From Sphingomonas morindae (GTDB lineage Bacteria > Pseudomonadota > Alphaproteobacteria > Sphingomonadales > Sphingomonadaceae), in NCBI RefSeq assembly GCF_023822065.1, contig NZ_CP084930.1, forward strand, positions 372,001 through 436,000: a stretch of DNA of 64,000 nucleotides, in the 5' to 3' direction. Below are positions 36,101 to 46,812 of this stretch, one piece after another. Numbering within the stretch: position 1 is the stretch's first letter; each line of letters begins with the position of its first letter. Made by a program: the position numbers and the translations under genes. The notes under the pieces were generated by a model, which ran no database searches, had not been told where the DNA came from, and was given only the letters and a program-made list of their open reading frames with translations.

Positions 36101-36200
36101 CTGGGCGGTCTCCCGATAAATCCGGCCAGTCCGCGCGGCCGCGCGGCGGATGCTTCTATCTATAGGATGAGTTCACCGCCCCGACGCTTGGGACCAGACG

Positions 36201-38975
36201 ATGGCGAAAATCTTCGACGGCCTGGCCGGCCTCGCGCTGTTCAGCGGCAGCAGCAAGGTGCTGGACCAATATTACCAGGCCGTGGCGCAGGGCGATGGCA
36301 ATTTCCAGAGCGCGACGGTGCGCAAGGCGCGGGCTCTGTTCAAGACGCCGCCCAGCACGCCGCCGTGGAAGGAAAAGGGCGCGAAGGAGGCGGATCCCGG
36401 CAAGCTCTCCACGGTGCGCGCGATGCGCACCATCATCGATGCCGATCGCACCAGCCAGTCCAAGGATCCGGATGTCACCGCCTCGATCATCACCTACAAG
36501 GCGCTGGATCGCTTGCAGATCCTCGCCGAGGCGGCGGCCAAGCCCGGCCTGTCCGAAGCCGAGCGCGCCAGCCTCGCGCGCAGCTTCGACAAGGGACTGA
36601 GGGATCTGCAAAGCTACATGTCCGGCGCCACGCTGGACAAGCTGCGCCTGTTGTTCGGCGAGCTTTCAAGCCACACCGAAAGCAACAAGCTGGGCGGCGA
36701 CGTCAACAGCTTCACCGGCCAGACGAGAGTGCTCGCCAGGAGCGCGGATGGCCTTCTCCAGGGCGTGTCGGGCAGCGAGCGGATCGAGATCACGCTCGGC
36801 AATCGCGACGGCAAGGGCAGGACGGACACGGTGACGCTGGACCTGTCGACCCTGGGCCAGCCGCCCAGGCTGGGCGAGGTGGTCAAGGCGCTCAACGCGA
36901 AGATCGGTTCCATCGCCCTGACGACCAGCGACGGCAGCCCGCTGCTGGATGGCGCGGGCAGGCCGATCCCGCGCTGGGGCGCGCAGTTCACGCTCGAGCT
37001 GGTCGGCGAGGATCAATGGGCGATCGGCTATCGGCTGCCCGCCAACGAGACGGTGCGCCTCGGCCAGGCGGGCGCGCCGGACTCGATCATGGTGGTCAGC
37101 GCGCAGACCGATGACAATGGCACCACCATGGCCATGCGCCGGGTCGACAATCCGCAGGACGAAACCGCCAACGCGCGTCCGCTCGACCGGATCGGCGCGA
37201 TCGATCGCGACGCCACGGCGCGCGAGGCGGCGAAGAACGACGAGGCGAAGCGCCCCAAGGGACCGGACGGCAAGCCGCTGCCACCGCCCGATCCCACCAA
37301 GCTGGCGGACCTGGACGTGCGCGCCATGGCGACCGATGCGTCCGGCAGCAGCTATGTCGTCGGCACCACCGATGGCGATTTCGGCGCCTATCGGTCCACC
37401 GGCAAGACGACGCTGTTCGTCACCAAGCTGGACAGCGCCGGCCATGTGCTGTGGCAGCATCCGCTGGGCGAACCGGGCACCTCAACGGGGGGCGCGATCT
37501 CCGTGGATGCCGCCGGCACCGTCACCGTCAGCGGCACCGTGTCCGGCGATCGCGACCGGACCGTGTCGATGGACGACGACATGGTCGTCGCGCGCTTCAC
37601 CGCCAGCGGCCAGAAGATCTTCAGCACGGCGATCCGCTCGGGCGGGGACGACAGCGCGACGGCGGTGACGGTGGGCGCGGACGGCAGCATCTATGTCGGC
37701 GGCCAGACGAGCCGCGACGGCGTGCGGCAGAATTTCGTCTTCCAGATCGATGCCGGCGGCAATCTCAGGCAGCGCGCCACGCTCGCCACCGATACGGGCG
37801 GCACGATCAAGGCGCTGGCGGTGGATCCCAGAAGCGGCGCCCTGCTCGCGCTGACCCGCGACGACGCCAGCGCCGTGCTGCGCACGCTCGATCCCGCCAC
37901 CATCACCGAGCAGGCGCAGTTCGATCTCGGCGCGGTCGATGCGCGCGCGCTGGCGGTGTCGTCGGAGGGGCGGGTCGCGGTGGCGGGCGCCACCACCGGC
38001 ACCGCGGTGGCGGGTGCGCAGGCCAATGGGCTGACGGGCGGCCGCGACGCCTTCGTCACCCAGCTCGACGCCACGCTCGCCAATGCCAGGACCAGCTATG
38101 TCGGCGGCGGGGGGGACGATCAGGCGGACAGCGTCGCCTTTATCGGCGATGCGATCGTGATCGGCGGCCGCACCAAGGGCGATCTCGCCGGCACGCGCAC
38201 CGGCAAGGTGGATGGCTTCACCGCGCGGATCGCGCTGGACAGCGGCGCGGTGGGCGCCATCGCGCAATTCGGCACCTATGAGGAAAGCGTGGGGCCGGTG
38301 CTGGTCGGCCGCGTGCCCGGGCCGGGCAGCGCGCTGCAGGCGCTCGGTCTGCCCTCGGGCGATCTGGGTGGCGTGGAGGCGCCCGATCTCGCCTCGCAGA
38401 CGGGGCTGCACGGCAAGGACGAGGCGATCGGCGCCGCGGGCGATCGCTTCCAGCTTCGCCTCAACGACATGCCGGCCTTCACGGTCGAGATCGACAAGGA
38501 CGAGACGATCCGCACCCTGGCCGACAAGATCAAGCGCAAGCTGGGCAAGGCCGTCACCGTCACCGCGCCCGTGGTGGAGGGCCGCGCCACGCTCAAGATC
38601 AGCGTGACGCCGGGGAACAGCCTCAAGATCATGCCCGGCCCCCAGGATCAGGATGCCCTGCCCCGGCTCGGGCTGGAGGCCGGAACGCTCATCTCGGACA
38701 AGCCCCCCGCCAAGGACGAGCCGAAGGTGAAGCCGGGCGGCAAGTTCGCTCTGTCGCTGACCACCACGCTCAGCCTTGCCAGCCGCGAACAGGCCAAGAC
38801 GGCGGTGGACGCGATCAAGCAGGCGATCGCGCGGGTGCAGGGTGCCTATAGCTCGCTCTACTGGTCGCCCGCCAAGGCGGCGCTGCTGGACAAGACCCAG
38901 GGCCAGCCGATCGACGCGCGGACGCAGAAGCAGATCGACAGCTATCGGTCCGCGCTGACGCGGCTGGGCGGCTGA
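36201..38975 (+). CDS. Large FlaEY-like protein with beta-propeller (SBBP-type) repeats and flagellin-like tail
   Basis: This 924-aa protein has no signal peptide. Residues ~1-170 are helical. A central part (~367-700) has repeats of the form V-x-A-M-A-T-D-x-x-G-S-x-Y-V-V-G, as in SBBP beta-propellers. Residues ~740-830 resemble the flagellin/hook IN motif (F-T-V-E-I-D-K-D-E-T-I-R-T-L-A-D-K-I), and the C-terminus (~860-900, A-K-T-A-V-D-A-I-K-Q-A-I) is a flagellin-like helix. Size, locus and divergence from the fliG operon suggest Caulobacter FlaEY, a trans-acting modulator of flagellin expression; this naming comes from memory and is uncertain. An alternative is a secreted axial component. 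Confidence 0.6.
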   Translation: MAKIFDGLAGLALFSGSSKVLDQYYQAVAQGDGNFQSATVRKARALFKTPPSTPPWKEKGAKEADPGKLSTVRAMRTIIDADRTSQSKDPDVTASIITYKALDRLQILAEAAAKPGLSEAERASLARSFDKGLRDLQSYMSGATLDKLRLLFGELSSHTESNKLGGDVNSFTGQTRVLARSADGLLQGVSGSERIEITLGNRDGKGRTDTVTLDLSTLGQPPRLGEVVKALNAKIGSIALTTSDGSPLLDGAGRPIPRWGAQFTLELVGEDQWAIGYRLPANETVRLGQAGAPDSIMVVSAQTDDNGTTMAMRRVDNPQDETANARPLDRIGAIDRDATAREAAKNDEAKRPKGPDGKPLPPPDPTKLADLDVRAMATDASGSSYVVGTTDGDFGAYRSTGKTTLFVTKLDSAGHVLWQHPLGEPGTSTGGAISVDAAGTVTVSGTVSGDRDRTVSMDDDMVVARFTASGQKIFSTAIRSGGDDSATAVTVGADGSIYVGGQTSRDGVRQNFVFQIDAGGNLRQRATLATDTGGTIKALAVDPRSGALLALTRDDASAVLRTLDPATITEQAQFDLGAVDARALAVSSEGRVAVAGATTGTAVAGAQANGLTGGRDAFVTQLDATLANARTSYVGGGGDDQADSVAFIGDAIVIGGRTKGDLAGTRTGKVDGFTARIALDSGAVGAIAQFGTYEESVGPVLVGRVPGPGSALQALGLPSGDLGGVEAPDLASQTGLHGKDEAIGAAGDRFQLRLNDMPAFTVEIDKDETIRTLADKIKRKLGKAVTVTAPVVEGRATLKISVTPGNSLKIMPGPQDQDALPRLGLEAGTLISDKPPAKDEPKVKPGGKFALSLTTTLSLASREQAKTAVDAIKQAIARVQGAYSSLYWSPAKAALLDKTQGQPIDARTQKQIDSYRSALTRLGG

Positions 38976-38985
38976 GGCGCACGCC

Positions 38986-39411
38986 ATGCCCAGCCAGCCG
39001 CCATTGCTCGACGCGATCACCCGCTCGCTCCACCATCTCGCCACCCGGCAGCGCGTGGTGGCCGAGAATATCGCCAACAGCGAAACGCCCCATTTCCGCG
39101 CGCGCGACGTGCGGCCGCCCGATTTCGGCGCGCTGCTCGAACGCCAGATCGGGCGTGGCGGCGTGCAGCGCATCACCCCGCCCCAGGTGGTGCCAACCGA
39201 GGCGATGGTGGCGCTCGGCGTGCCCCGCCCGGCGGACCGCGCCACCATCCGCGACCGCGCGACGAGCGAGACCAAGCCCGACGGCAACACCGTGTCGCTG
39301 GAAGATCAGCTGCTGAAAATGGGCCAGATCCGCACCGATTTCGCCGCCATGACCAATTTGTACCGGAAGCAGCTTGGCCTCATCAACGGCGCCATCGGCC
39401 ACGGCAACTAG
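38986..39411 (+). CDS. flgB: FlgB, flagellar proximal rod protein
   Basis: This 141-aa rod subunit is recognised by A-E-N-I-A-N-S-E-T-P-H-F-R-A-R-D near residue 27 and by the C-terminal M-T-N-L-Y-R-K-Q-L helix. It lies ten bases after the FlaEY-like gene and is probably co-transcribed. FlgC and FliE, its usual partners, are not next to it; the following gene is unrelated. GAGG precedes the ATG. Confidence 0.93.
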   Translation: MPSQPPLLDAITRSLHHLATRQRVVAENIANSETPHFRARDVRPPDFGALLERQIGRGGVQRITPPQVVPTEAMVALGVPRPADRATIRDRATSETKPDGNTVSLEDQLLKMGQIRTDFAAMTNLYRKQLGLINGAIGHGN

Positions 39412-39487
39412 CCGGGCGTCCCCAAAGCACCCGTTACGGGAGCTGGGCGCGGGTGGCGCGGCATGCCGGCCGTGATAGGCTGGTCGC

Positions 39488-39931
39488 ATGGAGCTGCACT
39501 TCACCAAGCGCGCCGGCCGGTTCGACACGCTGATCCTGATTCGGCCAACCGGCGAGCCGGAGACGATCGCCTGCCCGAAACAGGGCATCATCCCGCACGA
39601 TATGGTGCATTACGCGGTCGAAACCGTGCTCGGCCGGCGCGGTTTCCTCGCGCGCGTGGCGGAAGGCGGAGCCGCGGATTTCACCGCGCCGGGCGAGGTC
39701 GACGAAGCGGCGATCGAGCGGCTGGTGGAGTGCGTCCAGGCAGAATTATGGGGCGGCCCCGTGCCGGCGGCGGATCTGATCGCCATGTATGAACAGGCCT
39801 GCGGCGCGCGGGGGCATGGCGCGATCGCCGTGACGCACGCGGGGATCGAGGCGATCCGCGCGCGGTTGGAGGATCTGTCGCGCGCATGGTCGGCCCTGCC
39901 CCCGAACGAGACGATGCGGCTGCGCGTCTGA
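39488..39931 (+). CDS. Conserved-looking hypothetical protein, 147 aa
   Basis: The protein is soluble, has no signal peptide, and begins M-E-L-H-F-T-K-R-A-G-R. It includes C-P-K-Q-G-I-I-P-H-D-M-V-H-Y-A-V-E near residue 29 and a helical C-terminal half. No domain is recognised. Codon use agrees with its neighbours. It sits between flgB and the groESL operon (convergent with groEL). Confidence 0.7.
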   Translation: MELHFTKRAGRFDTLILIRPTGEPETIACPKQGIIPHDMVHYAVETVLGRRGFLARVAEGGAADFTAPGEVDEAAIERLVECVQAELWGGPVPAADLIAMYEQACGARGHGAIAVTHAGIEAIRARLEDLSRAWSALPPNETMRLRV

Positions 39932-40002
39932 ACGGCCGGGGCGCCCGCCAGGTCCAGCCGTCGCTCCGCACCCTCCGCCGTTCACCGCGTCGCACGCATA
40001 GC

Positions 40003-40032
40003 AAAGGGGCCGAAGGACAAGCCCCCGGCCCC
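40003..40032 (-). terminator. Terminator of groESL
   Basis: An inverted repeat with a 7-bp outer stem (40006-40012 with 40026-40032) lies 28 bases beyond the groEL stop and is followed on the minus strand by TTT. Confidence 0.6.
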
Positions 40033-40059
40033 TGCCTGGTCCGGAACGGTTGGCGGGAC

Positions 40060-41763
<1,704 letters not shown>

Positions 41764-41771
41764 TCAGCGGC

Positions 41772-42059
41772 TCAGCCGACGATCCCCAGGATGTCGCTCT
41801 CCTTCATGATGAGGAGATCCTCGCCGTTGATCTTCACCTCGGTGCCCGACCACTTGCCGAACAGGATGCGATCGCCGGCCTTCACGTCCAGCGGGCTCAC
41901 CTTGCCGCTCTCGTCCTTGGCGCCGGCACCGGCGGCGACGACCTCGCCCTCCTGCGGCTTTTCCTTGGCGGAATCGGGGATGATGATGCCGCCGGCCGTC
42001 TTTTCCTCGGCCTCGACGCGACGAACGAGCACGCGGTCGTGCAACGGACGAAAGTTCAT
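41772..42059 (-). CDS. groS: GroES co-chaperonin
   Basis: This 95-aa lid protein begins [12 protein letters not shown] and carries the mobile-loop segment T-A-G-G-I-I-I-P-D near residue 23. The ATG at 42059 is chosen because the family starts there; the open frame extends upstream through the promoter region and must be ignored. It lies 65 bases before groEL. Confidence 0.98.
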   Translation of the reverse strand: MNFRPLHDRVLVRRVEAEEKTAGGIIIPDSAKEKPQEGEVVAAGAGAKDESGKVSPLDVKAGDRILFGKWSGTEVKINGEDLLIMKESDILGIVG

Positions 42060-42127
42060 GGGATCGACCTTTCTCATGCGCGCCGGCCTCGCCCCCCTGT
42101 CGGAGTCGGCCGGCATGGGAAACACTG

Positions 42128-42154
42128 TTAGCACTCTCGTGCGGCGAGTGCCAA
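42128..42154 (-). promoter_or_regulatory. CIRCE operator of groESL (HrcA binding site)
   Basis: TTAGCACTC (42128-42136), nine bases, then GAGTGCCAA (42146-42154). This matches the consensus TTAGCACTC-N9-GAGTGCTAA except for one base. It sits just downstream of the groES promoter, where HrcA binding would block initiation. The cognate hrcA gene is at the start of this window. Confidence 0.95.
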
Positions 42155-42159
42155 CGCGG

Positions 42160-42191
42160 CGGATATGGCGCTGTCAGGGGGATCGTCAAGC
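42160..42191 (-). promoter_or_regulatory. Probable heat-shock/housekeeping promoter of groESL
   Basis: On the minus strand CTTGAC (-35 side) is followed after about 17 bases by CCATATCC (-10 side). This fits the alphaproteobacterial RpoH pattern (CTTG, spacer 17-18, CYTAT) and also a weak sigma-70 promoter. It lies immediately upstream of the CIRCE element, suggesting dual control by RpoH and HrcA. Confidence 0.6.
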
Positions 42192-42286
42192 GGGGCGCGG
42201 AACAATTTTCGCCGCATCGGGCGGCGCGATTGTCAGCCCCGCTCCGCTTCTATAGCGCTGCGCGCGTGACGGTGAGGTGACGGCGC

Positions 42287-44164
42287 ATGCGTTTCGTACG
42301 GGCCTTCTGGCGTTTTCTGGTTGGGGTCAAGGATCTGCTGGCGCTGATCCTGCTGCTGATCCTGTTCGGGGGGCTGTTCGTCGGCTTGTCGGGCGGCGGC
42401 CCGGCGGTGCCGTCGGGCGGCGGCGCGCTGGTGCTGGATCTGAAGGGCGCGCTCGCCGAGCAGCCGGCCGATGCGCGGGCGCTCGATCTCGTCAATGGCG
42501 GCGACGCCGGCGGATCCCAGTCCGTGCGGCTGCGCGACATGGTGCGCGCGGTCAAGGCCGCGGCCGGGGATGATCGCATCAAGGCGCTGGTGCTCAACCT
42601 CGACGGCTTCACCGGCGGCGGCCAGGCGGCGATCTCGGAGCTTGGTCGGGCGATCGATCTGGTCCGCGCCGCCGGCAAGCCCGTGCTCGCCCGCGCCACC
42701 GCCTATGATGATGCGCGCTACCTCATCGCCGCCCATGCCAGCGAGATCTGGCTCGATCCGCTGGGCGCGGTGCTCACCCTCGGGCCGGGCGGCGCGCAGC
42801 TCTATTACAAGGGGCTGCTCGATAAGCTCGGGGTCGAGGCGCATGTCTATCGGGTCGGCAAGTTCAAATCGGCGGTGGAGCCCTTTATCCGCAGCGATGC
42901 GAGCCCCGAAGCGCGCGCCGCCAACCAGGCGCTGATCAACGCGCTGTGGACGCAATATCAGCAGGAGGTGGCGCGCACGCGGCCCAGGGCCCAGCTCGCC
43001 GCCTATCTCGCTCGGCTGACGGCCGGCCAGCTTCCCAATCTCTCGCTCGCCGAGGCGGCCCGCGCCGCCGGGCTGGTCGATCATCTGGGCGACCGCATCG
43101 CCTTTGGCCGCCACGTCGCCGATCTGGTGGGCGCCGATGCCAAGGCCGGCCCCGGCGGGTTCAAGACGGTGGCGCTATCGGATTGGGTCGATCTCAATCC
43201 CGCGCCGAGCGGCGGCGACGCGATCGGCGTCGTCACCGTGGCGGGCGCGATCGTCGACGGCAAGGCGCCGCTCGGCACCGCCGGCGGCGACAGCATCGCC
43301 GAGGCGCTCAATCGCTCGCTGGCGCGCGACGACCTGAAGGCGCTGGTGGTGCGGATCGACAGCCCCGGCGGCTCGGTGACCGGATCGGACCGGATCCGCT
43401 CCGCCATCCTCGCCGCCAAGGCCAAGGGCCTGCCGGTGGTGGTGTCCATGGGTTCGGTGGCGGCGTCGGGCGGCTATTGGGTGGCGACCGCCGGAGACAC
43501 CATCTTCGCCGAGCCTTCCACCATCACCGGCTCGATCGGCGTGTTCGGCATCATCCCGACCTTCCAGAACGCGCTCGGCAAGATCGGGCTTTCGGCTGAT
43601 GGCGTCGGCGCCACGCCGCTGTCGGGCCAGCCCGACGTGCTGCGCGGCACCACGCCGGTGGCCGACGCGATGCTCCAGGCCGGCGTCAACCAGACCTATG
43701 CCCGCTTCCTCGCGCTCGTCGCGGGCGCGCGCCACATCCCGGTGCCGACGGTGGACGCGATCGCGCAGGGGCGGGTCTGGGATGGGGCGACCGCGCGCCG
43801 GCTCGGGCTGGTGGATCATTTCGGCGGCCTCGCCGATGCCCTGGCGGAGGCCGCGCGTCGCGCCGGGCTCGATCCGGCGCAGGTCCATCCGGTCTTTGTC
43901 GAGCGTCCGGCCTCGCTGCGGCTGCGGCTGCTGCGCATGCTGACTGACGGCGCCGATCAGGGCGCGCAGGGCCGCGCGGACGATGTCTTCGCCGGGCTGC
44001 GCGCCGCGCCCGATCTGGCGGCGGCGCGCGCGCTTGGCGATGCGCGGATGATCCTCACCGGCCCGGCCATTCAGGTGCGCTGCCTCGTCTGCGGCGCGGC
44101 GCTGCCGCCCGATCCGGCCGATCTCCGCACCACGCGCGGCCTGCTCAGCCATGCCGGCTTCTGA
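42287..44164 (+). CDS. sppA: Signal peptide peptidase SppA, long (67K) type
   Basis: This 625-aa inner-membrane serine protease degrades cleaved signal peptides. It has an N-terminal membrane helix (~residues 15-40) and two ClpP-like halves. The catalytic lysine lies in R-V-G-K-F-K-S-A-V-E-P-F (near residue 195), and the nucleophilic serine loop is S-M-G-S-V-A-A-S-G-G-Y (near residue 390). The last ~40 residues include C-L-V-C-G and go beyond the usual end. GAGGTGA precedes the ATG. It is divergent from groES. Confidence 0.93.
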   Translation: MRFVRAFWRFLVGVKDLLALILLLILFGGLFVGLSGGGPAVPSGGGALVLDLKGALAEQPADARALDLVNGGDAGGSQSVRLRDMVRAVKAAAGDDRIKALVLNLDGFTGGGQAAISELGRAIDLVRAAGKPVLARATAYDDARYLIAAHASEIWLDPLGAVLTLGPGGAQLYYKGLLDKLGVEAHVYRVGKFKSAVEPFIRSDASPEARAANQALINALWTQYQQEVARTRPRAQLAAYLARLTAGQLPNLSLAEAARAAGLVDHLGDRIAFGRHVADLVGADAKAGPGGFKTVALSDWVDLNPAPSGGDAIGVVTVAGAIVDGKAPLGTAGGDSIAEALNRSLARDDLKALVVRIDSPGGSVTGSDRIRSAILAAKAKGLPVVVSMGSVAASGGYWVATAGDTIFAEPSTITGSIGVFGIIPTFQNALGKIGLSADGVGATPLSGQPDVLRGTTPVADAMLQAGVNQTYARFLALVAGARHIPVPTVDAIAQGRVWDGATARRLGLVDHFGGLADALAEAARRAGLDPAQVHPVFVERPASLRLRLLRMLTDGADQGAQGRADDVFAGLRAAPDLAAARALGDARMILTGPAIQVRCLVCGAALPPDPADLRTTRGLLSHAGF

Positions 44165-44705
44165 ACCGGCGCGCGGGCCGGCGCTGATCCGGCCGGTGCG
44201 GCGGGAGGACGCCGCCGCCATCGCCGAACTCTACCGCCCCTATGTCACGGACAGCGTCATCACCTTCGAGCTGGCGGCCCCCGACGAGGGCGAGATCGGC
44301 GCGCGGATCGAGGCGATCACCCACGCCTTCCCCTGGCTGGTCGCCGAGCGGGAGGGCGCGGTGATCGGCTATGCCTATGGCAGCCCCTATCGCACGCGCG
44401 CCGCCTATCGCTGGGTGGCGGAGACGGGCATCTATCTCGCGCCGGCCGCGCAGGGCCAGGGGCTCGGCCGCCTTCTCTACGGCGCCCTTTTGGACGCGCT
44501 GGCGGCGCACGGCTATGTCGCCGCCATCGGCGTCCTCACTTTGCCCAATCCGGCCAGCGAGGCGTTGCACGCGGCGCTCGGCTTCCGCCCCGCCGGGGTG
44601 CAGCCGGGCATCGGCTTCAAGCAGGGGCGCTGGCACGATGTCGGCTTCTGGCAGCGCGATCTCGCGCCGCGCACGGCCGATCCGGCGGTGCCTCAGCCGC
44701 GATAG
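44151..44705 (+). CDS. GNAT acetyltransferase, phosphinothricin-acetyltransferase-like
   Basis: This 184-aa protein has the N-acetyltransferase fold: I-R-P-V-R-R-E-D near residue 13, A-Y-G-S-P-Y-R-T-R-A-A-Y near residue 76, and the acetyl-CoA loop Q-G-Q-G-L-G near residue 101. These match the PAT/methionine sulfoximine branch. The physiological acceptor is unknown. Its start overlaps sppA by 14 bases and its end overlaps the convergent channel gene by 13. Confidence 0.88.
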   Translation: MPASEPARGPALIRPVRREDAAAIAELYRPYVTDSVITFELAAPDEGEIGARIEAITHAFPWLVAEREGAVIGYAYGSPYRTRAAYRWVAETGIYLAPAAQGQGLGRLLYGALLDALAAHGYVAAIGVLTLPNPASEALHAALGFRPAGVQPGIGFKQGRWHDVGFWQRDLAPRTADPAVPQPR

Positions 44706-45322
44706 GCGGGCAGCGCCAGGCCGCGCGCGATCGCGGCGGCGCGCAGCGCGAAGCCGGCGAGCACCGCCACCGCCGCCGGCCAGGGCGCGGCGAGCCCGGC
44801 ACGCGTCAGCCCCACGAACAGCCCCGCCGCAAGCGCCGCCGCGGTGACATAGAGTTCGGGTCGCAGGATGATCGACGGCACGCCCGCGACGACATCGCGG
44901 ATGATCCCGCCCAGGCAGGCGGACACCACCCCCATCATCGCGGCGGGCAGCGGCGGCACGTCATAGCTCAGCGCCTTGCCCGCGCCATAGACGGCATAGG
45001 CGGCGAGGCCGGCGGCGTCGCACCAGTCCAGCGCGGCCTCGGGCCACCAGCGTCGCGGCACCAGCCACACCAGCGCCGCCATCGCCAGGCAGATGCCGAG
45101 GCTGGCGGGATCGCGCAGCCAGAAGACGGGCGCGCCGATCAGCAGGTCGCGCGTGGTGCCGCCGCCGGTGCCGGTGACGCAGGCGAAGAAGCAGAAGGTG
45201 ACGAAGGTCTGCCGCGCCCGTGCGGCGGCGAGCGCGCCCGAGGCGGCGAACACCGCCAGCCCGGCCATGTCGAGCCAGGGCAGCACCGGCCCGAGCGGCG
45301 GCAGGCTAAGCGGATGCACCAT
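44693..45322 (-). CDS. TRIC-type trimeric cation channel family protein (UPF0126)
   Basis: This 209-aa membrane protein has seven hydrophobic segments and the duplicated motif of the family, G-G-G-T-T-R-D-L-L-I-G near residue 53 and G-G-I-I-R-D-V-V-A-G near residue 138. Bacterial TRIC channels conduct K+; this role is inferred from the family. The ATG at 45322 places the first helix correctly. It is convergent with the acetyltransferase gene. Confidence 0.9.
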   Translation of the reverse strand: MVHPLSLPPLGPVLPWLDMAGLAVFAASGALAAARARQTFVTFCFFACVTGTGGGTTRDLLIGAPVFWLRDPASLGICLAMAALVWLVPRRWWPEAALDWCDAAGLAAYAVYGAGKALSYDVPPLPAAMMGVVSACLGGIIRDVVAGVPSIILRPELYVTAAALAAGLFVGLTRAGLAAPWPAAVAVLAGFALRAAAIARGLALPAYRG

Positions 45323-45405
45323 GACGCCTGGTTTCGCCGCGCCGCTCGCCAAGATCAACCGTCGCCGCGCCGGAACCGGCCCCCGCCGCCGCCGGTTGGG
45401 CGGCC

Positions 45406-46812
45406 ATGACCCTGATCTATGATGTCGCCGTGATCGGCGCCGGCACCGCCGGGCTCGCCGCCGAACGCGCTGCGCGTGCGGCCGGGGCGAACACCCTGCT
45501 GATCGATCCGCAGTTCGCCGGAACGACCTGCGCGCGCTGCGGCTGCATGCCGTCCAAGCTGCTGATCGCGGCGGCGCGGGCCGCGCAGGCGGTGCGGCGC
45601 GCGCCGGACTTCGGCGTGGGCGCGTCGGCGCCTGCGGTCGACGGCCGGGCGGTGATGAAGCGCGTGCGGGACTTGCGCGATCGGTTCACCGCCGGGGTGG
45701 AGGCGGACATCGCCGCCCTGCCGGAGGGCGTCAAGCGGCGCGGATCGGCGCGCTTTCTCGGCCCGACGCGGCTCGGGCTCGACGATGGCGCGGAGATCGA
45801 GGCGCGCGCGGTGGTGATCGCCACCGGCGCCCGGCCGGCGCTGCCGCCCGCCTTCGCCGCGCTCGGCGATCGCGCGCTGACGCACGAAAGCCTGTTCACG
45901 CTCACCGATCTGCCCGCGCGGTTGGGCGTGATCGGCGCGGGGCCGCTGGGGCTGGAGCTTGCCCAGGCCTTCGCCCGTCTCGGCGTGGAGGTGGCCGTCT
46001 TCGATCAGGGGCAGACGCTCGGTGGCGTCGCGGCGGACGGGCCGATCGGCGCGGCGCTGCGCGACGTGCTGACGCGCGATCTCGCTCTGCATCTCGACAC
46101 CGAGGTGATCGCCGAGGCGGAGGGCGATGGCGTGCGGCTGCGCTGGCACGGCGCCAGCCAGGGCAGCCTGATGGTGGATCGCCTGTTGGTCGCGACCGGG
46201 CGGCCGCCCGCGCTGGACGAGCTCGATCTCGCCGCGACGGGGCTGGTTCTGCCCGAAGACGGATCGCTGCCGATCGACCCGGAGACGCTCCAGCTGGGCG
46301 CCGGGCCGCTGTTCATGGCCGGCGACGCCGATGGCGTGCGCCCCGTGCTGCACGAGGCGTCCACCGAGGGCGCGATCGCCGGGCGCAACGCGGCGCTTTA
46401 TCCGCAGATCGCGCGCGTGCGGCGCGACCCGCCCTTCTCGATCCTCTTCACCGAACCCTCGCTGGCGCTGATCGGCGAGACCGACCGGGCGGACGCGCTG
46501 ATCGGCGAATCCGATTATCGCGACCAGGGGCGCGCGACGATCGACGGCGTGGCAGACGGGCTCGCCCGGCTCCATGCCGCGCCCGACGGGCGCCTGATCG
46601 GCGCCGAGATCTTCGCGCCCGGCGCCGAGCATCTCGGCCACCTCCTGGCCTGGGCGATCGCCGACGGTCTCGCGGCCCACCAGCTGCTCGACCGGCCCTT
46701 CTATCACCCCACACTGGAAGAAGGGCTGAAGCCGGCGCTGCGCGCGCTCTGCGCGCGGGCCGGCACCATGCCGCCGGCCGAGCGCGACGAAGGCAGCCCC
46801 GCCGGCCCCTGA
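45406..46812 (+). CDS. Dihydrolipoamide-dehydrogenase-like flavoprotein disulfide reductase
   Basis: This 468-aa protein has the FAD motif G-A-G-T-A-G near residue 11, the redox pair C-A-R-C-G-C (first and last cysteines, near residues 44 and 49), an NAD motif G-A-G-P-L-G, and the catalytic base H-P-T-L-E-E near residue 435. It is not next to a 2-oxo-acid dehydrogenase operon, so the partner is unknown; it could serve another disulfide substrate. The last 109 bases overlap the convergent membrane-protein gene. Confidence 0.88.
   Translation: MTLIYDVAVIGAGTAGLAAERAARAAGANTLLIDPQFAGTTCARCGCMPSKLLIAAARAAQAVRRAPDFGVGASAPAVDGRAVMKRVRDLRDRFTAGVEADIAALPEGVKRRGSARFLGPTRLGLDDGAEIEARAVVIATGARPALPPAFAALGDRALTHESLFTLTDLPARLGVIGAGPLGLELAQAFARLGVEVAVFDQGQTLGGVAADGPIGAALRDVLTRDLALHLDTEVIAEAEGDGVRLRWHGASQGSLMVDRLLVATGRPPALDELDLAATGLVLPEDGSLPIDPETLQLGAGPLFMAGDADGVRPVLHEASTEGAIAGRNAALYPQIARVRRDPPFSILFTEPSLALIGETDRADALIGESDYRDQGRATIDGVADGLARLHAAPDGRLIGAEIFAPGAEHLGHLLAWAIADGLAAHQLLDRPFYHPTLEEGLKPALRALCARAGTMPPAERDEGSPAGP

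Noticed and set aside
36101..36200. A sigma-54 (-24/-12) promoter between fliG and the FlaEY-like gene
   Set aside because: No TGGCAC-N5-TTGC-like pair was found on either strand; TGGCC followed by ATTTATC does not fit.
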